Positions 12,232 to 24,700 of a DNA stretch of 64,000 nucleotides are shown piece by piece. The first letter of the stretch is position 1, and every line of letters begins with the position of its first letter. The DNA is taken from the NCBI GenBank assembly GCA_020631735.1, contig CM036191.1:43163309-43227308 (forward strand), written 5' to 3'. The stretch is from Saccharum officinarum (taxonomy: Eukaryota; Streptophyta; Magnoliopsida; Poales; Poaceae). Below the pieces are notes generated by a model, which saw only the letters and a program-made list of their open reading frames with translations, was not told the DNA's origin and did not search any database. Position numbers and translations under genes: made by a program.

Positions 12232-12565
12232 GGGACTTTGCCCAGTGCTCAAATCTTTGCCGAGTGCCAAATATCGGGCACTCGGCAAAGACCACCTTTG
12301 CCGAGTGCCGAACTCGGCGAAACTTGGCACTCGGCAAATAGGGCTTTGCCGAGTGTCTGGCACTCGGCAAAGCCAAACTTTGCCCAGTGCCAGGCACATG
12401 GCAAAGTTGGGCACTCGGCAAAAAGGCGCCCGGGGATAACGGTACCCAACGCCGTCCTCTTTGCCGAGTGTCTTCTGTTTGGCACTCGGCAAAATATTAG
12501 CTTTGCCGAGTGCCTAGGGTTAGCACTCGGCAAAATATTCACTTTGCCGAGTGCCAAACCTTGGC
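12232..12565. repeat. CACTA1 left subterminal array
   Basis: About a dozen direct and inverted copies of TTTGCCGAGTGCC and its complement GGCACTCGGCAAA, often as short hairpins (for example 12253-12289 and 12503-12537). In the En/Spm system such subterminal motifs bind the element's own DNA-binding protein; that role here is inferred from family. Confidence 0.85.
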
Positions 12566-13530
12566 ACTCAGTAAAATATATTTTTTTTGTTTTTTGTCAC
12601 TAACTTTTTTTCTTAGATTTGTATTTGTACCATGAACAACATGTTCAAATTTGGCACAATTTCATTGTTGTTTGCTATATTTCTTCACTTTATTTCGTTT
12701 TCTTGCAATTTTTCGGAAAATGTAGGTTTGAAGTGCAGGTGCATCGAATAATAGTTTTGATCCATTCCAAAAATATTATTCTTGTTTGTTAGTGTCACTT
12801 TATGCTAAATCTAGGAACTGTCTCCAAATTTCGATCAACGTGCTCACGGGGCAACGTCGCAAACTTGCGTCATTGCGTGCGAGTGGTTATTTAATTCCAT
12901 AAAATTCAAACGAATCTCAAAAATCATGAAACTGGGCGAGATGTCGTGATATCACATGCATATGCGGTGGTAAAAATTTGAAAACATTTGGAGATATCAC
13001 ATGTGATGATGTCCTGGTTTGTGAACACCATACGTGATGACGTCCTTCAAACGTTTTTAAATTTTTACCACCGCATATGCATGTGATATCACGACATCTC
13101 GCCTAGTTTCATGATTTTTGGGATTCATTTGAATTTTATAGAATTAAATAACCACTCGCACGCAAGTTCGCGATATTGCCCCGTGAGCACGTTGATCGAA
13201 ATTTAGAGACAGTTCCTAGATTTAGCTTAAAGTGACACTAACAATCAAGAATAACATTTTTGGAATGGATCAAAACTATTATTCGATGCACCTGCAGTTC
13301 AAACCTACATTTTTCAGAAAATTGCAAGAAAACGAAACAAAGTGAAGAAATATAGCAAACAGCAATGAAAGTTTGCCAAATTTGAACATTTTGTTCATGG
13401 TACAAATACAAATCTAAGAAAAAAGTTGGTGGCAAAAAACAAAAAAAAATTATTTTGCCGAGTGCCAAGGTTTGGCACTCGGCAAAGTGAATATTTTGCC
13501 GAGTGCTAACGCTAGGCACTCGGCAAAGCC
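12495..13530. repeat. Near-perfect ~1-kb palindrome in the CACTA1 leader
   Basis: The sequence from about 12495 to 12995 recurs as its reverse complement at about 13015-13530. Matching landmarks: 12596 CACTAACTTTTTTTCTTAG with 13411 CTAAGAAAAAAGTTGGTGG; 12772 with 13256 (AATAACATTTTTGGAATGG); 12842 CTCACGGGGCAA with 13180 TTGCCCCGTGAGC; 12953 TCACATGCATATGCGGTGG with 13068 CCACCGCATATGCATGTGA. The arms differ by scattered substitutions and a few indels and are separated by a short spacer near 12995-13020. RNA through this region would fold into a hairpin with about 500-bp arms. Confidence 0.9.
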
Positions 13531-13640
13531 AGGACATGATTTTTGTTAAATTTTTTATTTTGCCGAGTGCCAGATCTGGGGCAATCGGCAAAATACTTTC
13601 TTTGCCGAGTGACCCGCATCTGGCACTCGGCAAAGAGTTT
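13450..13640. repeat. Second CTTTGCCGAGTGCC array, at the transposase promoter
   Basis: Eight or so copies of the subterminal word in both orientations, ending six bases before the TATA box. The first half is the mirror of the end of the left array (part of the palindrome). The second half (13558-13634) is additional. Confidence 0.8.
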
Positions 13641-13645
13641 TGAAA

Positions 13646-13655
13646 TATATAAAAA
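13646..13655 (+). promoter_or_regulatory. Likely TATA box of the CACTA1 transposase gene
   Basis: TATATAAAAA stands directly after the second subterminal array and before a GC-rich, CA-repeat and purine-repeat leader (13660-14040). A plausible first splice donor CTGGCAAGGTATG follows near 14120. Placement is an inference from sequence and order. Confidence 0.55.
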
Positions 13656-15000
13656 AAACTAGACTCACTCACGCACACCACACGCACACACCACACACAC
13701 ACGTGCGCGAGCCCGCCCCGCCGCCGCGCGCCGCCGCCGCCGGAGGCTCCCTGCGCGCCCACACCGCCGATTCCCCACACCCGCACGCTCGCCCCGCCGG
13801 CTCCCCGCGCCCGCGCACACCCCGGCCCCACGCCCGCAGTAGGAAGGAGGAGGAGGCAGGAGGAAGAGGAGGAAGGAAAGGAGGAAGGAGAAGAAGGGGA
13901 GGAGGAAGAAGAAGAAAGAGATGAGAGGAGGAGGAGGAGAGGAAGGACAAGGGTGGAGAAGGAGGCAGGGGAGAAGAGAGGAGGAGGGGAGGAAAGAAGG
14001 AGAAGGGGACAAAAGGAGAAGAGGAGAAGAAAGGTGCCGCCTCGGTTCGTCGACCCTCACGCCGTAGCGATCGTCCCCGTTGTCATCGCCGGCCCTCGAT
14101 CTTCGCATTCTCGCTGGCAAGGTATGCCCTAATGTTAGTATTAGTTAGTAAGTAGTAGTGTTAGTAGTAGTAGTTAATTAGTAGTGTTAGTAATAGTTAG
14201 TTAGTCGTAGTGACAATAGTGGTTGTAGTTGTTGTTCATAGTTTTAGTGTTAGTAGTAGTTATTGTTGTATGTATGTGGTTGATGGCCTTCGTGCCTATG
14301 TTTGGTATACATGTGGTTGTTGGCCTTCGTGCCAATGTTTTCTGCAGGTTTTGGGAACCTCTCCGTGCAGGGGAGCTGCTGCCAAAATTTTCAATGGAGT
14401 CTAACCATTTGCCTTTTCTTTGCAGGACGAGGACCGTTGGGAGGCACTCGGCGACCCCGATCGTCTTCGTCGGTGTTGCGGTTCTGCCTGCACCGCGTCG
14501 CCTCGCCACTGTAGCGACTCGCCACCACCCGACTAGCCTGACCTCACCGACACCCTAGGTATAACCCATCTTCCATACTTGTATCTCGTGTAACCCTAGT
14601 TAGGCGTCTCCCGTCCGAAAGAGATACGGTCGTTGGTATGCAGATCTTTGCATACCAATTTCCGTACTTGTTTCGGATTGTTCACATTTTTTGGACAGCC
14701 CGCGGATGCGTAGATGGGTTGGTTTCTATGGCCCGCTCCTATCCAAGATAGAGTTTTGGCACCACCTCCTCGTTGTTCTCCTGATACACAATCTCCCTGC
14801 CACCACGTGTATCGGGAGAACAGCGGGGAGGTGCTGCCAAAATTCTGTCTTGGATAGGAGCGGACCATGGAAGCCAACCTCATCTACGCATCCTCGGGTG
14901 GGATTAGGACCTATCCTTCACCTATTAGATGTATAGTAGGAATGCCTTGTGGATTTACTTGCAGTTTTTATTAGTCGCTTACATATGCATGTGCCAGAGG

Positions 15001-18000
15001 ATGGATAATCGTGAGTGGATGTACACGGGCCACGCAAGTATGACCCCAGAATGGATGACCAAGACCAATGCTTTCCTGGAGCATGCATTTGGTGAGGCTG
15101 CTAAAGGGTCAGCCCGGATGCCGTGTCCGTGCAGCAGATGTGGCAACAAGAAAAGAAAAATTAAGAGGCTCATGGGGGAAGATCTTATCAAGCATGGATT
15201 CACGGCAAACTATACCCGTTGGATCCACCATGGTGAAGCCAATCGTATTAGAGAGGAGGTGGTGAGACAGCGTCTCGAGGATTATGATGGAGATGGCGGG
15301 GTAGCAGACTGGATGGATGATATTCAGTAGGCACAGTTCGGTGAAGGATTGGAGGAGAAGCCAAAGGAAAGCACAAAGGCGTTCTATGATATGCTGTCTT
15401 CAGCGTAGAAGCCCTTGCACGAAAAGACAATTGTATCACAGCTGGATGCAATTGGACGCATCATGGGGTTGAAGTCATAGTTTAGCATGAGTCGGGAAAA
15501 CTTCGATGGTATGTTGGCAGTTTTTGGATCCCTGCTTCCGGAGGATCACATCCTACCAAAGAACTTGTATGAGTCACAGAAACTTCTTCGTGCACTTAAG
15601 ATGCCATATGAGCTGATCCATGCTTGTCCGAATGGATGCGTCCTTTTTAGGAAAGATCACAAGGGAGCAATGCACTGTCCAAAGTGCAAATCCTCTAGGT
15701 ACCTAGAGGTCGACACTAGTGATGGCAAGAAGGAACAGCTGAGTATCCCTACGAAGGTCCTACGATACCTTCCTTTCATACCGAGGATCCAACGGCTGTA
15801 CATGACAGAGGAGTTTGGGAAACAGATGACATGGCACAAAAATGGCAAAAGGTACAATCCGGACAAGATGGTACACCCATCGGATGGCGACACCTAGACC
15901 CATTTCGATGGCATACATCGTGTTAAAGTAGAGGAGGCTCGCAATGTATGTGTAGCGTTGGCAACAGATGGGTTTAACCCGTATGGATTGTCCGCGGCCC
16001 CATACACTTGTTGGCCCGTGTTCGTGATACCCCTGAATCTCCCCCTCGGTGTCATCTTTCAACCCAAGAACGTATTTTTGTCGCTGATAATTCCTGGACA
16101 TCCGGGGAACAATATGGGTGTGTTCATGGAGCCTGTGTTCGATGGTTTGATCGATGCTTGGGAAAAGGGGGTACTGACATACGACCGAGCTACAAAGAGG
16201 AACTTCACAATGCATGTGTGGTACCACTACTCCCTGCATGACTTCCTAGTGTATGGCCTATTCTGCGGGTGGTGTGTTCACGGGAAGTTCCCATGCCCAA
16301 TATGCAAGGCAGGTGTGACGTTCACTTGGCTGAAGAGTGGTGGCAAGTTTTCTTCATTCGACCAACATCGTCAGTTCCTCCTCCTTGACCATCCATTTAG
16401 ATGAGACATCAAGAACTTCACGAAAGGTGTTGAAGTCACCGATCCTGCACCTCAGATGATGACCACTGCCGAGATTCGCGCTGAGATAGAGGCTCTCAAA
16501 GTTGATAAAGAGAAAGGTCGTTTTGATGGATATGGTCAGTACCACGTGTGGACTCATAAATCGGGCTTGACTAGGCTTCCCTATTTCAACGATCTTCTTC
16601 TTCCACATAACATTGATTTAATGCACACAGAGAAGAATATCGCTGAGGCGCTTTGGGGAACACTCATGGACACAGAAAAGTCAAAGGACAATGTTAAGGC
16701 AAGAGTGGACCTGGCAGCACTGTGCGATAGACCAAAGCAAGTGATGAAGACTCCCGCGCCTGGCAAGAAATGGAAAAGGACTTCGGTCGATTTCGTTTTG
16801 AAGAAGGACCAAAGGAGGGAAGTATGTCAGTGGGTTCAGTCGTTATTGTTCCCTGATGGGTATACGGTGAATCTGAGGAGGGGAGTGAATGTGTCCACTT
16901 GCCGAGTGTTAGGGATGAAGAGTCATGACTTCCACATATGGATTGAGCAGCTCCTTCCAGCGATGACTAGAGGTTTCATCCCCGAGCATGTGTGGCGCGT
17001 CCTAGCAGAGTTGAGCTATTTCTTTTGCCAGCTTTGTGCCAAGGAGCTATCTCGGGCCATGATTGATGACTTAGAGAAAGTGGCACCTGTGTTGCTCTGT
17101 AAGATGGAGAATATCTTCCCACCCGGCTTCTTCCTCTCAATGCAGCATCTGATTTTGCACCTGCCTCACGAGGCACGAATGGGGGGCCGTGCAAGCCTGT
17201 TGGTGCTATCCAATCGAGAGATGTCTAAAGGTTCTTCGAAAAAAGTGTAGAAATAAAGCCAGAATTGAGGCATCCATGGTAGAGGCATTCATTCTTGAGG
17301 AGGTGTCAAACTTCACAACATCATACTATAAGGATAGCCTTCCCTGCGTGCACAATCCAATCCCTCGTTACAACACCGATGAGAGGTCATCAAATCTTAG
17401 CCTTTTCAAAGGTCAACTTGGCAGGGCAAGCGCTTCGAGCACCAAGACCTTGTGGAATGATGAGTGGCGCACTATCATGTTGTATGTGTTGTTGAACCTT
17501 GACAAAGTGAACCCTTATGTGCAGTAAGTTCTCAATGAGCTTATTACATACACCATCACTATCGTCTATCTATCCAACCCCCTTATCTCTAGGTTTTCAG
17601 GGAATTTCTGAATACATACTGCACAGGAAATAGGGATCCTTCCCCTCAAGAACAAGATAGTCTTCTCAAAGATGGTGTGCCTGATTTCATTTCATGGTTC
17701 GAAAAGACGGTACCATCCAATTTACATCGTTCCATCTATGACATCCCACTTTGCTCCTACGAGAGAGTAATGATCTATCTGCCCTCACCTTATAGGCACG
17801 CACGGATGCGAAAATGGATGAAGAGTTGAAATAGGTTGGCAAAGGCTTCCCCTATAGGGTCAAGTCATTCACCATATATGATGTGAATGGCTATCGCTTC
17901 CACACAAGAAGCCACGAGCTCAGTCGGCCCAATCGAAAAACCATGAATATTGGAGTTCGTACGCCCGGCACCGATGACCGTGACTACTACGACATAGTCG

Positions 18001-18593
18001 AAGAAATATATGAGCTCAACTTTGAGATTCGCGGAGGTCATAAGCCAGTCATATTCAAATGCCATTGGTTCGATCCCAATGTCACGAGAAGAGCCCCTAA
18101 GATTAGACAAGTTGAAATTCGACAAGATTCCCTCTATCAAGGAGACGATGTCTATATTGTGGCTCAATAGGCCACACAAGTTTATTATCTTCCATGGGTG
18201 TGCCAAAAAGATCCCACTCTTGAGGGTTGATACCTTGCACAGTTGGTATCACCGCATGGCAAAGTGCCTGTCCCAAATGATGAGGATTACAACTTTGACT
18301 CAAACACATATACAAGGGAGTTCTATCAACTCGAGGGGCTAGATGGCACGTTTGACATAGACATGTTTTCTCTGATGGGCATGGAAGTAGACAATGACAT
18401 TGATGAGGACGATGGAGGTGAGGACGATGGAGAAGAGGTGCAAAATGCCAAAGACTTAGCACTGCTTGAGCGATTACGGTTTGGCGTTGCCATTGATGAC
18501 AACAATGGAGATGAGGCAGAAATGTTAGACAATATTGATAGTGATGACGACACTTATGATCCGGCCGCTGCCGATCCTGAAGATTATTTCTAA
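15001..18593 (+). pseudogene. CACTA1 TNP2-type transposase (many stops, frameshift)
   Basis: Starts at ATG 15001 (MDNREWMYTGHAS), the transposase-associated domain, with CPCSRCGNKKRK. It continues through the Transposase_21/TNP2 region (HACPNGCVLFRKDHKG, CPKCKSSRY, GFNPYGL, PNICMDLMH-type block around 16610) to a DUF4218 domain (about 17125-17350, LPHEARMGG, CWCYPIERCLK) and a DUF4216 domain (about 17950-18080, YYDIVEEIYEL, FKCHWFDPN). The protein ends in an acidic tail at 18593. In-frame stops interrupt it at 15328, 15406, 15478, 15895, 16402, 18168 and 18228. A single-base loss near 17183 changes frame inside DUF4218. At least one intron is present (donor near 17523, acceptor near 17600). 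TNP2 cuts at the element ends during transposition; this copy cannot encode it. Confidence 0.9.
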
Positions 18594-18710
18594 TTCATGT
18601 AATACTATATTTTTATTATTTTCTAGTTATGTTTCATTCATTTTGCATCTCTATATTTGTCTATATTGTGCTAACGGGTTTACTCTTTGTATTTGCAGGC
18701 ACTCGACAAA

Positions 18711-20400
18711 ATGTCGGGCGGAAGGCGGACCCGGACCTGCAACTCGCTCTACGCGAGGACAACTCAGGAGGCGGAGGCGGAGGCGGAGGCGAGGAGCCGT
18801 CCGGCCCACCGCCCCCGCAGCCATCCGAGGAGGGCGGTGCAGTCGTCTGTCGTCCCCCCACCCGAGGAGGACCAGACGATGACCACTGATGATGAGGACC
18901 AACAGCTGGCCCCCCAGACAGGAGGGGGTGACACTTCCTCTGGGGGTGGCGAGGGGTGACACTTCCTCTAGGGGGTGGCAAGGGGTTCCACTTCGAGCAC
19001 CTCATTGGTACCATACTTGCGCGGGTCCTCGCAGCTCCTGGCGCGGCCGATCCCATCTTAGAGGAGGCCGGTGATTCATCCCAAGGGCGACAAGTAAGTA
19101 TCCGTTCATTTTGCATCTCTTCTTGTTCATATGCTGAAAACCGAACTGCGGACTAACAATTCTTCTTACTGACTCCTGTAGGAACTGGGAACTTGTGTCT
19201 GGGGGCAATCATCGGCAGTGCAATGGGATCCTCGGCAGCCTGATCTGCCTGCACTACCCTAGTTTGGTCACCCACGCCTAGGTTGAGTCACCTCCCTCGA
19301 CGTGGGACCACTTCAACTCCGCCGTGTACGGCACCGTACAGGAGCGGATCAGGCGTGAGTTCTGGGTGAGTCTACATCACACAACGAATCTCAATACTAT
19401 GAATTCATTAGACGTTCTTGAAATAATGAAAGGATATATTATGTCTGTATGCAGGACTTCTTCATGTTGGAGGAGGGGCATGACCCTGCCTGGGTGACGA
19501 AGGTGTAGGACAGGGCATGCAGGGGCCGAGTCACGGACCTGCACTACGAGGCGAGGCTGCAGTGCCACATCAACCACTCGTGCGACGTCCTTGGTCGGTA
19601 CCCAGGGAAGATTGAGGCCAGGACCATGACACTCACCAGGGAGCAGTACCTCGCAGTAAGTTATAAAACATTATTACTGACTCATTCCATGAACAATAGG
19701 TAGCCTTCATTTTATATTCTAACATTTCTAATACTTGATGGCATGTAGATGTGTCCTTCTTGGTGCGCCACCCACAGAGACTGTTGGGCGGCCATCGTGG
19801 ACAAGTGGGTCTCCGATGAGTGGAGGGAGAGGCACGCCCTCCGTCGGGAGTGCCGCCTGTAGATGGGTGGGGCGGCGCACCACCAAGGCAACCGGCCCCT
19901 CAGTTCATACGCTCAGGCCTAGGTACACGCTACGCACTTATTTATTTATTTGTTCTAACGCTCAATTCTCATTACTTCTAATCATCTTTGTGTTTTCCTC
20001 GCAGTCCCAGTCGCATGATGGCCAGGAATGCAACGAGTTCATGGCGTACGCCATGGCACACAAGGGCAAGGCGACAGCCTCGGACAACGTCTACAACCCG
20101 GAGGACGGGCCCGACGCGTACAGCAACACGAGCGTCCATAGCAAGCTCACTGACTACGCCTCGGCAGCCCGCGAGCAGCATGGGAGGACTTCGACCCCGC
20201 CACCTAGCCCCTTGATACCGACCTTGTGATGAGGCTCGGAGGAGGGAAGCAGCATGACCGGTACTAGATGGCCTCCAACTTGGTCGACTCGACCTCTGTG
20301 CCCAACCTCGCCCAGATCCGAGCACAGAGCACGAGCTCCTCTGTCCCCATTCAACCTCGGCAGGCGAGCACACTGCAGCAGATGGTGGCACTCCAGGTTA
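18711..20400 (+). pseudogene. CACTA1 second gene (TNPA-like accessory protein), broken
   Basis: Begins at ATG 18711 (MSGGRRTRT...SLYART) just after a splice acceptor, with a low-complexity EAEAEAEARSR/proline region. It is followed by short exons separated by small introns with visible junctions: near 19095-19182, 19365-19455, 19655-19748, 19922-20004. Recognisable blocks include HFNSAVYGTVQERIRREFW, LHYEARLQCHINHS, VDKWVSDEWRERH and ECNEFMAYAMAHKGKA. This order matches the second gene of grass CACTA elements, a DNA-binding accessory protein thought to recognise the subterminal motifs. Stops at 19506, 19860, 19920 and 20265 disrupt it, and the 3' end is cut by the gypsy LTR at 20456. The product name is by position and style, not by a firm domain match. 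Confidence 0.65.
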
Positions 20401-20455
20401 GTTCTATTTCATTCGTCGTTCATTACTTTTACACATGTACCTTGCCTTTGCATTG

Positions 20456-21206
20456 TGTTGATGCAAAAGTAGATCTGCAAACACAAAGGGCTAATACCCG
20501 AATTCGATATCCAAAGCATGCCAGTCGATTTGACCTGTTAATCGACAAGGATGAAGATACGAGCACTTTGGTCCTGACAATAGCGATACGCCCGGAAGTC
20601 ACGGCCAAGAGGTACTCACGCGGAACTCGAGGATTGCCGAAGATTGCACTGGAGCAATGCAACTCGCCGAATCGATGAGAACTCGTAATAAAAAAGAAAA
20701 AATACGTAAATTGACGAAGTCATCGAAAGTAGATGTAAATAAGAATAAAAGTTGTTTTTGATATATTGATTGATGTCTCTTACATTGCCCTTCACCCTAT
20801 ATTTATACCCTGATCTACAGAAACATAACCAGATACGACTAGGACACTAAATCCACATCTATGGAAACACACGACTTTGACACAACTCAAACTCTATTAA
20901 ACATATATAAGGAATTTAATTCCTATCTTATTCCATAGTCCGTCTCCGTCACGATGGTATTCTCATCGACTTCCTTTTTATCGGTAAAATTCCTGTTCCA
21001 TCGGCAGCAACCTTCAAACCATCTTTCATCGGCATTAGCAATAATACCCTTAACCCTATCGGCAACATTTCAACTTGAACCCATACGCCGTTACCACTCA
21101 TAAGCAAACCCATTTTTTCATCAGCTATCAATCTACACAATAATCTTTCCCCTGCTGATTAGCCTTTCTTGACCATCTTGACACGTGCTAAAAAACGATG
21201 TCAACA
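20456..21206 (-). repeat. 3' LTR of the Tat element
   Basis: Bounded by TGTTGATGC on the left and TGTCAACA on the right, that is, inverted TGTTG...CAACA ends. The right border is followed by ACATGCCCCCCAATT, the complement of a polypurine tract. Length is about 750 bp. A TATATTTATA word near 20797 and several TCGGCA words lie inside. The TSD cannot be verified because the other end is missing. Confidence 0.7.
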
Positions 21207-21605
21207 CATGCCCCCCAATTTCGGAGTATAAGATATTAATGCTCCGAAATTTACTCCAGATAATGCCTGCCATTACCTATTTTTCAACCCATTCTCCAAG
21301 CATAACATGATCTATTACCAAATTTAATCAAATCTAAATCTAATCCATGTATCTCAGTAAATATCGCACATTTTTCCCAAAATAACAATCCATTGGCAAG
21401 ATCTTATCATAGCAACATCACCATTTTAAAACAGAAAGATCCTGTATCAGAATATCCTTCAAGTCATGATTACTTGCCATGCCATCAAATCTTCTGCACA
21501 ATCCCTTGATTATCGTGCGAACAGTTACCATATCTATCTGAACCACCTTGATCCATCCGCGTACGTCATAGAGATAAGTCAAGAATACCCCTACCCCAAA
21601 TGGCC

Positions 21606-21614
21606 TATAAATAG
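21606..21614 (+). promoter_or_regulatory. TATA box for the antisense gene of the Tat element
   Basis: TATAAATAG in a CCTATAAATAG context lies about 150 bp before the ATG at 21767, pointing away from the LTR and against pol. A pyrimidine-rich stretch near 21660-21680 (CATTCTCTCTCC) is a fair initiator candidate. It is not in the LTR itself but in the internal region next to it, so this gene appears to have its own promoter. Confidence 0.6.
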
Positions 21615-21766
21615 ATTTCTCCGAACTGCTCAACTGGTACCTTCAAACTGCAACCTTTAGCATTCTCTCTCCGGCGGCAACCCTAACTGCGCATCCTCAA
21701 CCCACCAGAGCTCACTCCATCGTCATTTTCCAATCACCAGCTCGTGCCCTCATCCTTCTCGAAACA

Positions 21767-24700
21767 ATGGCGGTCAACTTCAACGTCCCTGTGGTTCGTT
21801 TTCATTACTTTTACTTCGACCCTTTTAGCCCCTTGCGAATTCTTACAGTTGGTATATTTTTTTTACTTCTTCCATTTTCTTGATCTTCCAAACTCAGGAA
21901 CTCCGCAACACACTGGTTATTCCAACCAATCAACCTCCCCTCCATTGCCTAGGTCCAATGGGTGATCCAGATCCAACTGACCTGATCAACGTAGAAGCTA
22001 ATCGAATTCCCTTCAAAGCTCAAAATTTCTCTTTGAATCTATGGAAAGATACATTTCGATCTTGGCCCAAACCTACCAGAGGGTGGAAAAACTGGTACTT
22101 GAGAGTCAACAGATCAATGCAAGTGTTCTGGGTAGAACGGAAGATAGATCAATGTATCAAGCTATCCATTGCCGATATGCAAAGGAATGAATCCATGATG
22201 ATAGCTGCCGCTTATTTTTTGTCAGATACCACAAACACCTTCATGTTCGGTCATGGCCCATGTGCCCCTACTCTTGCCGATGTATATATGCTCACCGGCT
22301 TGGATATCTCAACTGTCGATGAAGGCCACATTTTTGGTAGAAAAACTGAGTATAGAGTAAATACACGCAACATTGGAGGTTGGACAGGATACATCCAAGA
22401 GTACCAAAAAACTGGTACTGTCAACCAAAGGGAACACGCCATATTCCTGAATATGTGGTTGGAGAAGTTTATCTTCTGTGGTCGATCGGTAGGACCAACT
22501 AACGCCTTCCTTCCAGCAGCGGAACTCTTGGCCAACGGTATCAGATTCCCACTTGGCCGATACCTCCTGAGCTCATCTTACTACCTTCTCCACCAAGTGT
22601 CCCAGAAGCTTCTACTTGGTGAACCCATCGGCAATCTGGGAGGCCCGTGGTGGTTCATCAATATGTGGTTAAACGCTCACATGCATAAACGTCTACAATG
22701 GGATTTCTTTGCCCAAGAATTCCCATGAGAGATCGCCGAAGATTACATCCTTGGAGACGATGAATCGGCAACACGCCCTCCTCTCAACTTCGGCGAAGCC
22801 ATAATCGTCCTTCCTGGAACAGAATCCAATGAAGATCAAATTGGCAGGTTTTTTCAGAATTTCTACCATGGTCTCCCTCGTGATCTCAGAGCTTGGGTAC
22901 CCTATATCGATGAGGATAACAAGTTCCCTCTTCTTTTCAATTTTGCCGATAGTGATCTGAACCAAGATAATAATCTTATGATGACTATTATTACCCCAGA
23001 GCAATCCCAGTAAACACATTTGGCAGCGGGAAGAATTCCCATATCACTTATGAATTCTACAATCCATCGGCAGTGTCTCGCCAATTAGCCTTTGGGCAAC
23101 TGCCGATCAAACTATGCTTTGCCGATGTAATTAAGCCCAGAGAAATTATTACAACTGGGACTGAATGGAGTAGAGTAGTAAGACTTGCTCCTGATGCCGA
23201 TATTTCAAATGTTGATCTCTCCACCTGGTCACCAGCGTCTTTCATCACAGAGTCATATACGTAATGGTGGCAAGAGTGGAAAGAACAGTTGTTTTCAACA
23301 TCCGTTCATACATATCGGCACATGATCGATCCCGACTACGCTTTCCCTAACGATGCAGTGAGTTCCTTTTAACTTTCGTCTCTCTCCTTCCTTTTATATG
23401 TATATTGGTAACTAATCTTCCCTGAAACAGGCCGATAATCCAGTTTCATCAATAAGCAAAAGTGGAAGACCCTTCAACCTCCACCCTATTTCTCCAGCCT
23501 CAACAATTGGCTACAACGCCCCTACCTTAGAGGCCCTAACCTTCCAGAGGACTCGTGCCAAAACTATCACCTCCAGACCAAGACTAGCAACATCCAAGGC
23601 CACTCCAATGGCTACTGCTTCAAGTCTAATCAAGGCTTTTAAGGTAATAATCTTGCTTACTTTGTTTTTCTGTCGATGCATACTATATTAACATATAACT
23701 ATCAGGACGTGAGAGCTGTAGCCGGATCGTCATCAGTAACTCTTCCAATATCAAGCACCACGACCTCTACTCCTTCTTCAGAGGTATTCTTTTATTTTTA
23801 CATTCTTTTTGTTAAATATCCAATCTTATACTCATTTTTGCAGCAACAAACGGGCACATCGGCAAGCACACTAAGTATGCAAGCTCCCCAATCAGCACAT
23901 GTCAATGCCCCCCAGCCAATTGTCGCTGAGGTCCAAACGAAGCGCAAAGCTTTAACCGATGCTGAAGCTCAACAAAAGCGACAGAAATCTACACCAGCTC
24001 CTTCATCCGTTCTAACACTTCAAGGGCTGACTACTGATGAAGTTGTAGAAGACATTCCATCGGCATCCCCTGTCGATCCTTCGCATGATCTTTTTCAAAC
24101 CGCTCCTTCAAGCCAAGTTCAAGAAATTGCCCTGAAGCAGGTAAACCGATTAACTGTTTGGTTTATAATATCACCAGACATCACAAATAGGATTCCTAAC
24201 TCCCTTTATTTCACAGGAACAAGATTCTCTCGATAGCTTGTTTTCTTTTGCTATCGACATCTCCGATGATGACGGAGAAGAAGCGAGCTCTTCCCTGGCA
24301 TTGGGAGCAATATCGACAGATACCTATGGCAAACTAGAAGTTCTCCTAAATCTGCTGCAACAAGATACTGCTCAACTGGTAATTGATTCAGATCCTGCAA
24401 GGACCATCTTTAAAACACTCCGTGGCCAAGTCCCTGCCGATGTTGAAGAAATCATCTTCCCAGCAGTCCATCTGGAGAGCAGACAACTTCAATATCAAAA
24501 GGCTATTCATCGTATTGCCGATAGAGCAGCTCAGGCTCAACTTAAGGAAGAAATGCTACAGCTGAAACAAACTGCCGATGAGAAGCATAAAAACATCAGC
24601 AACTTGCAAGCCTCCGAAACTGATCTTGAACAGAAAATTTTAGACCTATCGGCAAAAAGGGCGGCTCTGCTAGCTGAACTGGAAAAGGTTGAAACAGCCC

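Larger units (their letters stand above)
12218..20455 (+). mobile_element. CACTA1: large En/Spm-type transposon, right end lost
   Basis: Starts with CACTACAGGAAA at 12218 followed by the CTTTGCCGAGTGCC / GGCACTCGGCAAAG subterminal words of grass CACTA elements. It contains, in order, a subterminal array, a long palindrome, a second array, a TATA box, a TNP2-type transposase gene and a second, proline- and charge-rich gene, all on the plus strand. The element is interrupted at 20455 by the LTR of a Tat gypsy element, and the sequence beyond that lies past the scaffold gap. The right terminus and target-site duplication therefore cannot be checked. Both genes are full of stops, so it is not autonomous now. 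Confidence 0.85.

Noticed and set aside
12232..12565. Regularly spaced short repeats that could suggest a CRISPR array
   Set aside because: Repeats occur in both orientations with irregular short spacing beside a CACTA terminus in a plant genome; no cas genes.
12091..12603. ORF of 170 codons across the CACTA1 left end
   Set aside because: It reads through CTTTGCCGAGTGCC subterminal repeats, giving a repetitive LPSAK-type peptide; open by repeat structure only.
13640..14120. ORFs in both strands rich in Arg/Pro/Ser (up to 151 codons)
   Set aside because: They are translations of CA-, CCG- and GGA-repeat leader sequence upstream of the CACTA1 transposase; no domain and no conservation argument.
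22251..22535. Minus-strand ORF inside the PMD exon that could be part of the Tat polyprotein
   Set aside because: No retroelement motif; it is the shadow of the plus-strand PMD coding sequence.
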